Origin: Roseiflexaceae bacterium
GTDB taxonomy: Bacteria > Chloroflexota > Chloroflexia > Chloroflexales > Roseiflexaceae
Direction of reading: 5' to 3'
DNA length: 64,000 nucleotides
NCBI GenBank assembly: GCA_947474225.1
Contig: CANJHS010000002.1
Coordinates: forward strand, 86,853 to 150,852
The translations under genes were made by a program, and so were the position numbers. Shown here piece after piece: positions 25,725 through 34,655 of the stretch (positions are counted from its first letter, which is position 1; each line of letters opens with the position of its first letter). Below the pieces are notes generated by a model. The model was given only the letters and a program-made list of their open reading frames with translations. It did no database searches and was not told the DNA's origin.

Positions 25725-26642
25725 ATGAACAAACCACGCTTTTCGCCTCTATGGTTAGCTGCTGCTCTGTTGGGCCATACGGCCTGGGGGATTTACCCTG
25801 TTTTGGCGCGATATCTCCAGATCCAAGCGCATATACCGGGATTGACGCTCCTGACGATCGCCAACGGCTTTGCAATGCTGGTGATGGTTATTGTGGTAGG
25901 CATCCGTCGTGAGTTCCATCAGTTACGTATCCGTGCAGGATGGTTGGTTGCCTTATTTGCAATGCTACGGGCGGTAACCAACGTATTAGCAGCTCGCTAC
26001 GCCCCGGCTGCACAAGTCACGCTCATCGGACTCTTGACACCTCTGCTGGTGGTGATAATGGGCAGGGTATGGTTCCAAGACCCAGCACCTCCCAACACCG
26101 GAGTAGTCCTCACGCTGTCGTTGGTGGGAGCACTCGTTATGCTGAGCGGGGATATGCAAAATCCGGAATTCTGGCAGAGTGGCGGCGATAGTAGTTGGGT
26201 GGGCATTGCGCTCGCCTTGACGAGTAGCTTCATGCTGGCTTTGTACATGCTTTCGGTACGACGGACGAGCGCCTATGGTATTTCGAGCGAGGCGACCTTT
26301 TTGTTGCAGCTGATTGCCGTAGTCGGGACATCCATCCCACTTTCGTATGTCGTCGGGGAACGGTTCGATGGAGTTGCGTCGTTAGCGCCCACACAATGGG
26401 TGTGGTTAATTTTCTTTGCCGTGTTCATCGTCATTGGTGCAAACATCCTGCAGGTCTATACACTGCGTAAACTCGGTGCATCGCTCGTCACTGCGGTGCA
26501 GGCGTGGCGCTTGCCCATATCGGCAATTGCCGCAGGATTCATCCTGGCAGAATGGATGCACACGCCCACAGAATTCATAGGCGCAGCCCTGACTGCCCTC
26601 AGCGTCACGTGGTACCTGGTGTCGCAGCGCAAAGCAGCTTGA
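25725..26642 (+). CDS. EamA-family (drug/metabolite) transporter
   Basis: A 305-aa membrane protein with ten hydrophobic segments in two EamA repeats (about 8-140 and 155-300). The first opens with [20 protein letters not shown], and the second ends in [19 protein letters not shown], a typical last-helix pattern. The start is the ATG right after the tRNA terminator (GAGG upstream); the frame stays open upstream through the tRNAs, but that part cannot be protein. The substrate is unknown. The -35 box of the next tRNA promoter overlaps its stop codon. Confidence 0.8.
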   Translation: MNKPRFSPLWLAAALLGHTAWGIYPVLARYLQIQAHIPGLTLLTIANGFAMLVMVIVVGIRREFHQLRIRAGWLVALFAMLRAVTNVLAARYAPAAQVTLIGLLTPLLVVIMGRVWFQDPAPPNTGVVLTLSLVGALVMLSGDMQNPEFWQSGGDSSWVGIALALTSSFMLALYMLSVRRTSAYGISSEATFLLQLIAVVGTSIPLSYVVGERFDGVASLAPTQWVWLIFFAVFIVIGANILQVYTLRKLGASLVTAVQAWRLPISAIAAGFILAEWMHTPTEFIGAALTALSVTWYLVSQRKAA

Positions 26643-26668
26643 CCAGACCAGCTCGCCGGTGCTATGAT
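26639..26668 (+). promoter_or_regulatory. Sigma70 promoter of tRNA-Arg
   Basis: TTGACC (26639-26644) and TATGAT (26663-26668) with an 18-bp spacer, ten bases before the tRNA. The -35 hexamer contains the stop codon of the EamA gene. Confidence 0.65.
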
Positions 26669-26677
26669 TGATTCATT

Positions 26678-26754
26678 GGCTCTGTAGCTCAATTGGATAG
26701 AGCATCACCCTCCGAAGGTGAAGGTTGCTGGTTCGAACCTAGTCAGAGTCACCA
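26678..26754 (+). tRNA. tRNA-Arg (CCG)
   Basis: A 77-nt tRNA. The acceptor GGCTCTG pairs with CAGAGTC (one G-T pair), then A and encoded CCA. The anticodon stem TCACC/GGTGA holds CTCCGAA, giving anticodon CCG. Confidence 0.95.
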
Positions 26755-26762
26755 CACCCGAG

Positions 26763-26782
26763 CGCCCAGCCAAGGCTGGGCG
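26763..26782 (+). terminator. Hairpin after tRNA-Arg
   Basis: CGCCCAGCC pairs perfectly with GGCTGGGCG around AA, followed by TTCTGTATTT. A moderate intrinsic terminator that would separate the tRNA from the ABC exporter genes. Confidence 0.65.
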
Positions 26783-26804
26783 TTCTGTATTTATGGGGAA
26801 TCAT

Positions 26805-27746
26805 ATGATAGACGCACGCAACCTCACCAAATCGTTTGGGACCGTCGCTGCCGTACACGACGTCAGCCTCAGCGTTGGTCCTGCACAAATCTACGCATTG
26901 TTGGGTCCGAATGGTGCGGGCAAAAGTACAACGATCAATATGTTGACCACACTCCTTACACCCGACAGCGGCACGCTACACATCAATGGGCATGATTCGG
27001 TACGAAATCCCGATGCTGTCCGTCGTATCATCGGCGTGACATTCCAAGATCTCGTCCTCGACCGTGATTTGACTGGCCGAGAGTGCCTCGAATACGCCGG
27101 CAGGTTATACAATCTCGATGCACCATTGCGGCGTCAACGAATGAGTGACGTACTCGAACTGGTTGAGTTGGGGAGCGCAGCGGATCGATTGACCGGGACG
27201 TACTCGGGCGGGATGAAGCGGCGGCTCGAACTGGCACGCTGTCTGATGATGGAACCGATGGTTTTGTTTTTGGACGAACCAACTCAGGGACTCGACCCGC
27301 AGCATCGAGCACAGATTTGGCAATACATCAAAGATCTGCGCTCCCAGAACGGAATGACCGTTTTGTTAACCACACATGCAATGGACGAAGCCGAAGAGTT
27401 GGCAGATACCGTCGGCATCATTGACAACGGTGCGATGGTACAAGAAGGGACTCCTGAAGCGCTGATACGTACACTTGGTAGCGCCTATATCCGCATCAAT
27501 GCAACGTTCCCCGATGCATACATTCCAGGCTTCGGCGGCGCAGAATGGGTGACGATGATTGACACGCAACCAGGAGTGCTCACCATCGGTGTATTACACG
27601 GGGCACGACAGATGACCACCATTATTGAACATCTTACGCGTGATGGTATAGACATTGTCGACATCAGCATGACACGTCCATCATTGGGCGATGTGTTCTT
27701 GCAGGTCACCGGTAGAGCGCTACGCGACGAAGGAGCGGTACGTTGA
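26805..27746 (+). CDS. ABC exporter ATP-binding protein (DrrA type)
   Basis: A 313-aa ABC ATPase. Walker A is GPNGAGKST near 38-46, the signature YSGGMKRRLELAR near 137, Walker B MVLFLDEPTQGLDP near 158, and the H-loop is TTHAMDEAEE near 192. The C-terminal 80 residues match the extension of daunorubicin-resistance type ATPases. I start at 26805 (GGGGA upstream) rather than the ATG four codons before. It powers the permease encoded next, whose start overlaps this stop. The cargo is probably lipophilic, unknown. Confidence 0.88.
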   Translation: MIDARNLTKSFGTVAAVHDVSLSVGPAQIYALLGPNGAGKSTTINMLTTLLTPDSGTLHINGHDSVRNPDAVRRIIGVTFQDLVLDRDLTGRECLEYAGRLYNLDAPLRRQRMSDVLELVELGSAADRLTGTYSGGMKRRLELARCLMMEPMVLFLDEPTQGLDPQHRAQIWQYIKDLRSQNGMTVLLTTHAMDEAEELADTVGIIDNGAMVQEGTPEALIRTLGSAYIRINATFPDAYIPGFGGAEWVTMIDTQPGVLTIGVLHGARQMTTIIEHLTRDGIDIVDISMTRPSLGDVFLQVTGRALRDEGAVR

Positions 27747-28495
27747 TACACGCAACCATAGCTATCTGGCTGCGCCACATGCGCAAGTTTTTTCGGAACC
27801 GCGAGGAGCTCGGCGGATTGCTCATCCAACCGATTTTGTGGGTAGGCCTGTTTGGTATCGGGATGGCACGCATGCTCAGTGCGCAGGCAGAGTATGTCAC
27901 CTTTATGCTGCCCGGCATATTGGCGTTGACTGCGCTTGGAGGCGCTGCTGGCGGCGGGATGATGTTTTTGGATGAACGACTGCGCGGTATTTTACGCGAA
28001 TACCAAGTCGCGCCTATCCCACGGCTGAGTATCTTGCTCGGACACATCGCTGCCACGCTGAGCAAAGCGTTCTTTCAGATTATTATTGTCATCATTGTAG
28101 GATACATCGCCGGTGTACACTGGGTATTCGGATTTGGTGCATTTATTTGCGCACTGATGTACCTCCTTGCATTCACGCTTGGCTTTTGTGGATTGTCATT
28201 AGGCATCGCCATTCGTTCCAAAAGCATCATGGGCTACCATGGGATGCTGTTTTTGTTTAACTTGCCTTTGTTATTTGCCTCCAATGCACTCTATCCACTG
28301 ACGGATGCACCGCAATGGATGCAATGGCTTGCATATGCAAATCCTGCGACGTGGTATATCGATGCGACCCGGGCACTGTTGCAAGGCACGACAGCAATGC
28401 TCCCTCTGTGGGTATCAGGATTGGCATTGGTATGCTTTGCTGCGCTGTCATTGAGCTTTGCACTGCAACGATTTAGGGCTTTAACGACAAATTGA
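27743..28495 (+). CDS. ABC-2 type permease
   Basis: A 250-aa membrane protein with six hydrophobic segments of the ABC-2 class (DrrB-like). LIQPILWVGLFGIGM is near 28, and the coupling-loop region FLDERLRGILREYQVAP near 75 is typical. Translation begins at a TTG overlapping the stop of the ATPase gene, with AAGGAG upstream. Two such subunits would pair with two copies of the ATPase to form the exporter. Confidence 0.85.
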   Translation: MIHATIAIWLRHMRKFFRNREELGGLLIQPILWVGLFGIGMARMLSAQAEYVTFMLPGILALTALGGAAGGGMMFLDERLRGILREYQVAPIPRLSILLGHIAATLSKAFFQIIIVIIVGYIAGVHWVFGFGAFICALMYLLAFTLGFCGLSLGIAIRSKSIMGYHGMLFLFNLPLLFASNALYPLTDAPQWMQWLAYANPATWYIDATRALLQGTTAMLPLWVSGLALVCFAALSLSFALQRFRALTTN

Positions 28496-28570
28496 TTACG
28501 GGTCCGCAGGAAAATTCGGGTACACTATATAGAACAAATGTACCAAGCACACAGAGAAGAGCGGGGACGA

Positions 28571-31561
28571 ATGGCACGCAATACGATAGAAATCCGCGGT
28601 GCACGTGAGCACAATCTCAAGGCTATCGATTTGACCATTCCACGCGACCAACTGGTCGTGTTGACTGGGGTCTCGGGCTCTGGGAAATCCTCATTGGCAT
28701 TCGACACGCTCTATGCCGAGGGGCAACGTCGCTACGTTGAATCGTTGTCTGCCTACGCCCGCCAATTCTTGGGACAACTCGAAAAACCCAAGGTCGATTA
28801 CATTAGTGGTCTCTCTCCTGCGATAGCCATCGAACAAAAAAGCGCCTCTAAAAATCCTCGTTCTACGGTAGGTACCGTGACCGAGGTCTACGATTATCTC
28901 CGTCTGCTGTACGGCCGCGTCGGCACACAGCACTGCCACGTCTGTGGGCAACCCGTTGCATCCCAAAGTCCTGAACAAATGGTCGATCGCGTTTTGTCAT
29001 TACCTACGGGCACCCGCTACATGGTCCTTGCCCCACTTGTCTCACGACGCAAAGGGGAATACAAGGAAGTCTTTGCCGAAGCACGCGCAGAAGGCTTCAC
29101 ACGCGTTCGTGTCGATGGCGAACTCATCGAACTTTCGACTGAGATTAAACTCAACAAGAAAGTCACCCACATCATCGAGGTGGTGGTTGACCGCCTTGCA
29201 GTACCAGTGAAGGACGACTCTGGCGCCGAGAAGGCAGGCAAAGGTAAAGCCGGTGCGGGAGCACAAAGCACCTGGGATGCGTACGAGACACGACTCACTG
29301 ATGCCATCGAGTTGGCCGTACGCACCGGTGAAGGGAGCTGCGTCATCACCATCGTCGACTTCCCCGCCGATACTCCTGCAGAGGTAGCAGTGGTCAAAGA
29401 ATGGGTAATGAGCGAATCCAACACCTGTACTACCTGCGGCATTTCGTTCAACGAATTAACACCACAGATGTTTTCGTTTAACTCCCCGCAAGGTGCGTGT
29501 GCCGACTGTGCCGGCCTCGGGACCCGACTCGATGTCGATGCTGCATTACTGGTACCCAATCATGCAATATCGATTCACGATGGTGCGGTACCGTACTGGG
29601 GAGAACTCCGCAAAAAGAAAGATGGTTGGGGCTACAAGTCACTGGCCGTCATTGCGGCACACTTTGCCATTGACCTCGATGCGCCCTGGTCGGCGTTGTC
29701 GGAACGACAGCGCGAAATCATCATTCACGGCAGCGGGAAAGAAAAAATAAAGTTCACTTGGGCCAACGATGAGAGTGGTTCAAAAGGGGAGTTCATGCGC
29801 ACCTGGGAAGGTGTCGCAAACGAAATAAGCCGGCGCTACAACACAACCGGTAGCGACATGACCCGCGAATTCTATGCTTCGTATATGTCAGAACAGATTT
29901 GTCCCACCTGCAACCGGGCACGATTGCGTGCCGAATCACGTGCAGTCCAGGTAGGTGGCTGGTCGATTAGCGCGGTATGCGCACTGAACATCACCGATGC
30001 ACATGCATGGGCAGTTGCAATTGCTGGCACAGACACGGTCACAGTCGCCGGGCAACCAACCAGCCCCTTACAAGGCAATGCGGTGATGATTGCCAATGAC
30101 ATTTTGAAAGAAATCCAAGACCGGCTCGGCTTTCTCCTCAATGTCGGCTTGCACTATCTGACAATGGCACGTGCGGCTCCGAGTCTATCAGGGGGCGAGG
30201 CACAGCGTATCCGCTTGGCATCACAAATCGGGTCAGGTTTGGTCGGGGTGATGTACATTTTGGATGAGCCAAGTATTGGCTTACACCAACGTGATAATCG
30301 CAAATTACTGAATACACTCATCAAGCTACGCGACCTCGGCAACAGCGTTATCGTCGTCGAACACGACCTCGAAACCATGCAGGCAGCGGACTTCCTGATC
30401 GACTTTGGTCCTGGTGCGGGAGTAAAGGGTGGCCAAGTGGTCGCTGCGGATACTCCCGCTAAAGTTGCCAAAGTCAAAGGCTCACTGACCGGTCAATATT
30501 TATCGGGCAAGATGGAAATACCCACTCCCAAATCACGACGTCCCGGCAACGGCGCGTGGGTAGCCATGCGCGGCGCAAAAATGAATAACTTGCGCGATGT
30601 GAGTATCAAATTCCCACTCGGTGCATTTGTAGCCGTCACTGGTGTGTCAGGATCAGGCAAATCATCGCTCATCAACGGCACGTTATACCCGACGCTTGCC
30701 AATCGGTTGAGCCGTATGAGTCTGTTGCCCGGTCCTATTGATGGGATTGATGGCATCGAACACCTCGATAAAGTCATAGATATTGATCAGCAACCGATTG
30801 GACGCACCCCGCGCTCAAATCCTGCTACATATGTCAAGTTGTTCGATCACATACGCGATATATTTGCACAAAGCCCTGAGGCAAAGGTACGTGGCTATGA
30901 TGTCGGGCGCTTTTCATTCAATACCAAAGGCGGTCGCTGTGAGGCGTGTGAGGGTGCCGGGGTACAGCTCATTGACATGCAATTTCTGGCAGATGTATCA
31001 GTGCGTTGCGATGTCTGTAAGGGCAAGCGGTACAACCGTGAGACGTTGTCCGTAAAGTATCGCGGCAAGACCATCGCTGATGTACTGGACATGGATGTAC
31101 AGACCGCTCGAGAGTTTTTCGCCCATATCCCCAAAATCACACGTATTCTCACAACACTCAGTGATGTAGGACTTGACTACATTGCGCTAGGACAACCTGC
31201 AACGACGTTGTCTGGCGGTGAAGCACAGCGTATGAAGCTGTCGCGTGAGCTTGCGCGCATGGACACCGGCAGAACAATTTATATTCTAGATGAACCGACG
31301 ACTGGGCTGCATTTCGCCGATGTGCAACGGCTATTGATTGTGTTGCATCGTCTCGTCGAGGCGGGGAACACGGTGCTTGTCATCGAGCACAACTTGGACG
31401 TGATCAAAACTGCAGACTGGTTGATAGACATGGGGCCTGAGGGCGGCACAGGCGGTGGTGAAGTCATTGCCATGGGGACGCCCGAAGAAGTCGCAGCAGT
31501 AGACGCATCGCACACGGGATTTTTCTTGCGCGAGATGTTCCACAAGGGGAAGACATTTTGA
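28571..31561 (+). CDS. uvrA: Excinuclease ABC subunit A
   Basis: A 996-aa UvrA. The first Walker A is GVSGSGKSSL near 33-42, and a zinc module has CHVCG near 120 and CTTCGISF near 288. Signature 1 is LSGGEAQRIRLASQ near 540. The second Walker A is GVSGSGKSSLING near 692, the zinc finger CEACEGAGV...CDVCKGKRYN near 795-825, and the second signature LSGGEAQRMKLS near 880. It detects DNA lesions and loads UvrB. An extra stretch of about 20 residues rich in Lys, Gly and Ala (about 218-236) is unusual. The ATG at 28571 has a GGGGA site. Confidence 0.96.
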   Translation: MARNTIEIRGAREHNLKAIDLTIPRDQLVVLTGVSGSGKSSLAFDTLYAEGQRRYVESLSAYARQFLGQLEKPKVDYISGLSPAIAIEQKSASKNPRSTVGTVTEVYDYLRLLYGRVGTQHCHVCGQPVASQSPEQMVDRVLSLPTGTRYMVLAPLVSRRKGEYKEVFAEARAEGFTRVRVDGELIELSTEIKLNKKVTHIIEVVVDRLAVPVKDDSGAEKAGKGKAGAGAQSTWDAYETRLTDAIELAVRTGEGSCVITIVDFPADTPAEVAVVKEWVMSESNTCTTCGISFNELTPQMFSFNSPQGACADCAGLGTRLDVDAALLVPNHAISIHDGAVPYWGELRKKKDGWGYKSLAVIAAHFAIDLDAPWSALSERQREIIIHGSGKEKIKFTWANDESGSKGEFMRTWEGVANEISRRYNTTGSDMTREFYASYMSEQICPTCNRARLRAESRAVQVGGWSISAVCALNITDAHAWAVAIAGTDTVTVAGQPTSPLQGNAVMIANDILKEIQDRLGFLLNVGLHYLTMARAAPSLSGGEAQRIRLASQIGSGLVGVMYILDEPSIGLHQRDNRKLLNTLIKLRDLGNSVIVVEHDLETMQAADFLIDFGPGAGVKGGQVVAADTPAKVAKVKGSLTGQYLSGKMEIPTPKSRRPGNGAWVAMRGAKMNNLRDVSIKFPLGAFVAVTGVSGSGKSSLINGTLYPTLANRLSRMSLLPGPIDGIDGIEHLDKVIDIDQQPIGRTPRSNPATYVKLFDHIRDIFAQSPEAKVRGYDVGRFSFNTKGGRCEACEGAGVQLIDMQFLADVSVRCDVCKGKRYNRETLSVKYRGKTIADVLDMDVQTAREFFAHIPKITRILTTLSDVGLDYIALGQPATTLSGGEAQRMKLSRELARMDTGRTIYILDEPTTGLHFADVQRLLIVLHRLVEAGNTVLVIEHNLDVIKTADWLIDMGPEGGTGGGEVIAMGTPEEVAAVDASHTGFFLREMFHKGKTF

Positions 31562-31611
31562 GTGTAGTGCGCTGCCATGTTCCGGATTTTCGCTAATCGA
31601 AGGAATACACC

Positions 31612-32505
31612 GTGTCAGAACGTTTCAAAGTCGGGCTCGCGCTTTTGTCGACATACACGATATGGGGATCGACATACCTCGGGATGAACTATGCCTTGCA
31701 GTCTATTCCGCCTCTGCATTTAGCAGCCTTCCGATTCTTGGCCGCGTCTACGATAATGATGCTGTTTATGCGTTGGCGAGGGGCTGCTTTTCCGAGCGGA
31801 CGCGAATTATTCGGTGGTATGGCGGTTGGCATGATATTGTTGGGTCTGGGCAATGGTGGTGTTGTTCTCGGACTGCACTATAACATTCCGACAGGGTTAA
31901 CTGCGTTGATTTTGGCAAGTTCACCCATTTGGGCGGCGTTATTTGCTGGTTTCTGGGGCATGTGGCCCAATCGTCGCGAAGTCATCGGGCTGGTTGTCGG
32001 ATTCTTGGGGGTCATCGTGCTGCGCTTTGATGGTCAGATTCAAGCATCACCGGTTGGTTTTCTCTTTTTGATGTTGGCGGCGATGGGCTGGGCATTGGGC
32101 ACCGTGCTCATCCCACGTGTCAAACAATCTTCAAATGCATACATGGCTAGTGGCGCACAGATGTTCGGTGCGAGCATCACATTGTTTGCCGCAGCGTTGA
32201 TTACGGGCGAACAGGGAGCACAAACAGTGAGTGCGACGTCGTGGTGGGCATTTGGGTACCTGTTGGTGTTTGGCTCACTGATTGGGTTCACCGCCTATTC
32301 CTACCTCGTGCCACGTGTGCGTCCGGCGCTTGCGATTAGCTCAGCATATGTCAATCCTATGGTGGCTGTTTTGCTTGGAACGATGCTCAACCACGAATCG
32401 ATTAGCGCGTACATGCTCTATGCACTCCCGTTGATTATCGGCGGTGTCCTTCTGATGTCTTTTGCGAAACTCAAGAAGCAGCCTATCGCTGAAGCTGCTG
32501 CGTAA
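31612..32505 (+). CDS. EamA-family transporter
   Basis: A 297-aa protein with ten hydrophobic segments forming two EamA repeats. It opens with YTIWGSTYLGMNYALQSIPP near 14, the usual first-helix motif, and has the second-repeat start near 150. It begins at a GTG with GAAGGAAT upstream. It differs clearly from the other EamA gene at 25725. It ends at a strong terminator shared with the convergent GMC gene. The substrate is unknown. Confidence 0.8.
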   Translation: MSERFKVGLALLSTYTIWGSTYLGMNYALQSIPPLHLAAFRFLAASTIMMLFMRWRGAAFPSGRELFGGMAVGMILLGLGNGGVVLGLHYNIPTGLTALILASSPIWAALFAGFWGMWPNRREVIGLVVGFLGVIVLRFDGQIQASPVGFLFLMLAAMGWALGTVLIPRVKQSSNAYMASGAQMFGASITLFAAALITGEQGAQTVSATSWWAFGYLLVFGSLIGFTAYSYLVPRVRPALAISSAYVNPMVAVLLGTMLNHESISAYMLYALPLIIGGVLLMSFAKLKKQPIAEAAA

Positions 32506-32520
32506 CAAAACACTCGGCAA

Positions 32521-32552
32521 AAACACCCCGTCACTGACGTGACGGGGTGTTT
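32521..32552. terminator. Bidirectional terminator
   Basis: AAACACCCCGTCAC pairs perfectly with GTGACGGGGTGTTT around TGAC. It lies between convergent stops at 32505 and 32570 and ends in T-runs on both strands. Confidence 0.9.
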
Positions 32553-32569
32553 TGTCTAGAATCAGTTGC

Positions 32570-34198
32570 CTACCTGCCGCGCGCCACGATGCCATCAGCG
32601 ATACGATACGCATTGGCAAGAATCGTCAATACCGGATTAAAGCCACCATTGGTGACATGGAGTGAGCCGTCAGCGACATACAGATTCGTGATACCGTGGA
32701 TTTTGCCGTTCCTGTCGGTGACAGAGGAAGCAGGATCATCACCCATGCGACAGGTACCGGCTTGGTGTTGACCCGCACTCAAACCAGGATTGGGAGGATT
32801 CCCCCACTGCCGTTCAACCCCAGCCGCCTCGAGCCATTCGCGTGCTTTGGTATGCATGTATGCGGCAGTACGCACGCTTTCGGGGTGAACCTTGCCAGAG
32901 AGACGGGCGACAGGGACGCCGTAGCGATCGCGGACACTGGTATCAAGGGTCACGCGGGCATCGGGCGTGGGGATTTCTTGCACGGGACCGGTAATATCGA
33001 TAAATCGCGGGTAAGCATAGCGCATAAAGTCTTTGGCTGCCTTGCCCCAACGCGGCACTTCAGGGGGCATGAAGCGCTTCCAAAAGACAATTGGTAACGT
33101 AATGAATTCATCTGCCAGCATCCCGCCACCAATGACATTTGGATTGGCGTGATTGAAGTCAACTGTTCCGATGCTCACACCGGGCCCATCGCCGTCGTAG
33201 ACAGGATTTTTCATCAATCCTATCGAACGGGGATAGACATGGCCCTGCAAATGGCGACCCAACTGGTCCGAGTGATTGCCCAGACCCGTAGGGGATGTGC
33301 TGGTTGCCGAGTTCATCAACAATCGCGGCGTCTCGATAGCACTCGCAGAGATAATCACGGTAGCAGCGTGTGCGACATGGTGCGTCCCATCTGCGGTGAC
33401 GTACTCCACGCCACTCGCGGTATGCGCGTCAGCCATCAACACCCGGAGCACAAATGCCTCGGTGATCAAGGTACAATTCCCCGTCGCTACGGCACGCGGA
33501 ATCATGGTATTGTGTGTGCCATTCTTGGCATCAACAGGACAGGCAAAGCCCACACAGAGCCCACACTTGGCACATGCGCGACGATTCTGATATGGGAGTG
33601 TATTGATGAGGAGCGGGGGCGTGAATGCATGCCACCCGAGCCGTTGTGCGGCATCAGCCAAAATGCGGCCGCGCAGTGTCAGCGGTACGGGAGGCATGGG
33701 GTATGCATTCGCACGTGGCCAGCGTTCCGCGCTTTGGGCAGAATCGCCGGCGACGCCGAGCTCGCGTTCGATGCGTTCGTAGTATGGTGCGAGGTCTGCA
33801 TAGGTAATGGGCCAATCTGCCAATGAACTCCCGGCCGGGCGACCATAGCGTGTCTGCATGCGGAAGTCATCAGGCATGAAGCGCCATGCTTGGCCGCCAT
33901 ACAGCATGGTTGAACTCCCGACCGCCATGGCGTTGTTATGATACCCACCGTGATGGGGGAGTTGTACGTGCTCGCTCCCGTCTGGGTTGACGAGTACGCG
34001 TGGGTGACCGCTATCTGGGCCGGTGTTTTGGCCGTACTGTGACAATCGATGATTGCGAAGATGATCACTTTGTTCGTCTGCGTAGGTAAAGTGTGTGCCT
34101 CGTTCGAGCAACAGTACTTTGGCACCCGATTCTGCCAGAACCGCCGCAGCCACACCGCCGCCTGCACCTGCACCAACTATCAATACATCGTATGTCAT
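32570..34198 (-). CDS. GMC-family oxidoreductase (gluconate-2-dehydrogenase-like large subunit)
   Basis: A 542-aa flavoprotein. The FAD loop VGAGAGGGVAAAVLAE is at 8-23, and the C-terminal GMC block has GQHQAGTCRMG near 470 and the His/Asn active-site pair in HVTNGGFNPVLT near 515. A Cys cluster near 213 (ACAKCGLCVGFACPVDA) is typical of the bacterial branch that pairs with a small 'subunit 3'. That subunit is encoded immediately upstream with an ATGA overlap. It probably oxidises a sugar, polyol or sterol-like alcohol. No signal peptide is seen on this subunit, and no cytochrome partner is nearby. Confidence 0.82.
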   Translation of the reverse strand: MTYDVLIVGAGAGGGVAAAVLAESGAKVLLLERGTHFTYADEQSDHLRNHRLSQYGQNTGPDSGHPRVLVNPDGSEHVQLPHHGGYHNNAMAVGSSTMLYGGQAWRFMPDDFRMQTRYGRPAGSSLADWPITYADLAPYYERIERELGVAGDSAQSAERWPRANAYPMPPVPLTLRGRILADAAQRLGWHAFTPPLLINTLPYQNRRACAKCGLCVGFACPVDAKNGTHNTMIPRAVATGNCTLITEAFVLRVLMADAHTASGVEYVTADGTHHVAHAATVIISASAIETPRLLMNSATSTSPTGLGNHSDQLGRHLQGHVYPRSIGLMKNPVYDGDGPGVSIGTVDFNHANPNVIGGGMLADEFITLPIVFWKRFMPPEVPRWGKAAKDFMRYAYPRFIDITGPVQEIPTPDARVTLDTSVRDRYGVPVARLSGKVHPESVRTAAYMHTKAREWLEAAGVERQWGNPPNPGLSAGQHQAGTCRMGDDPASSVTDRNGKIHGITNLYVADGSLHVTNGGFNPVLTILANAYRIADGIVARGR

Positions 34199-34605
34199 CG
34201 TCGTTCCTCAAATCCGATACTATGCCATGACGTTCCACGTGCATTGCCGCCGTGACGCGGATCGGTGTAGAATCCTTCGGCGCAGTGTTCGGCAATCAGT
34301 GCAAGAGTACTGGCTGCATCACAGAGCCACACCGCGCTGGTTTGATTGTTCCATACCGCAGTAATAAGGCCGTCGGCATCGACCGCAGAGAGTGCAGAGA
34401 ACACCATACCATGCCGCAATTGCGCCTCTGCGTCGAGTGCCGTCAGTGTCTGGCTATACCGCAGCACAAAACCGGCACCATCTGCTTGGAGGAATCCAAT
34501 GAGATAGGTATCGACTCCTGCTGCGATTCCCCCTGGGACATCGTCAGTAGGAATGAAGCGTTCAATGAGGGTGCGTAGCGTCGCTAGTTGAGTCGCGTCG
34601 AACAT
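34195..34605 (-). CDS. Gluconate 2-dehydrogenase subunit 3-like protein
   Basis: A 136-aa protein, started at the ATG with a perfect AGGAGG upstream. The opening FDATQLATLRTLIERFIPTD matches the small gamma subunit of GMC-type dehydrogenases, and a downstream PRHGGNARGTSWHSIGF gives the family's C-terminal end. It lacks the twin-arginine signal many homologues carry, so the complex would stay in the cytoplasm unless carried by another signal. It is coupled to the GMC gene by ATGA. Confidence 0.72.
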   Translation of the reverse strand: MFDATQLATLRTLIERFIPTDDVPGGIAAGVDTYLIGFLQADGAGFVLRYSQTLTALDAEAQLRHGMVFSALSAVDADGLITAVWNNQTSAVWLCDAASTLALIAEHCAEGFYTDPRHGGNARGTSWHSIGFEERR

Positions 34606-34655
34606 GGAACCTCCTGTGTGTATTGGGCCAATAATACCAGACATGGACAGCGGTT

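Noticed and set aside
26718..26804. Longer start for the ABC ATPase reading out of tRNA-Arg
   Set aside because: The added residues are encoded by the tRNA gene and its hairpin; the ATG at 26805 has a proper ribosome site.
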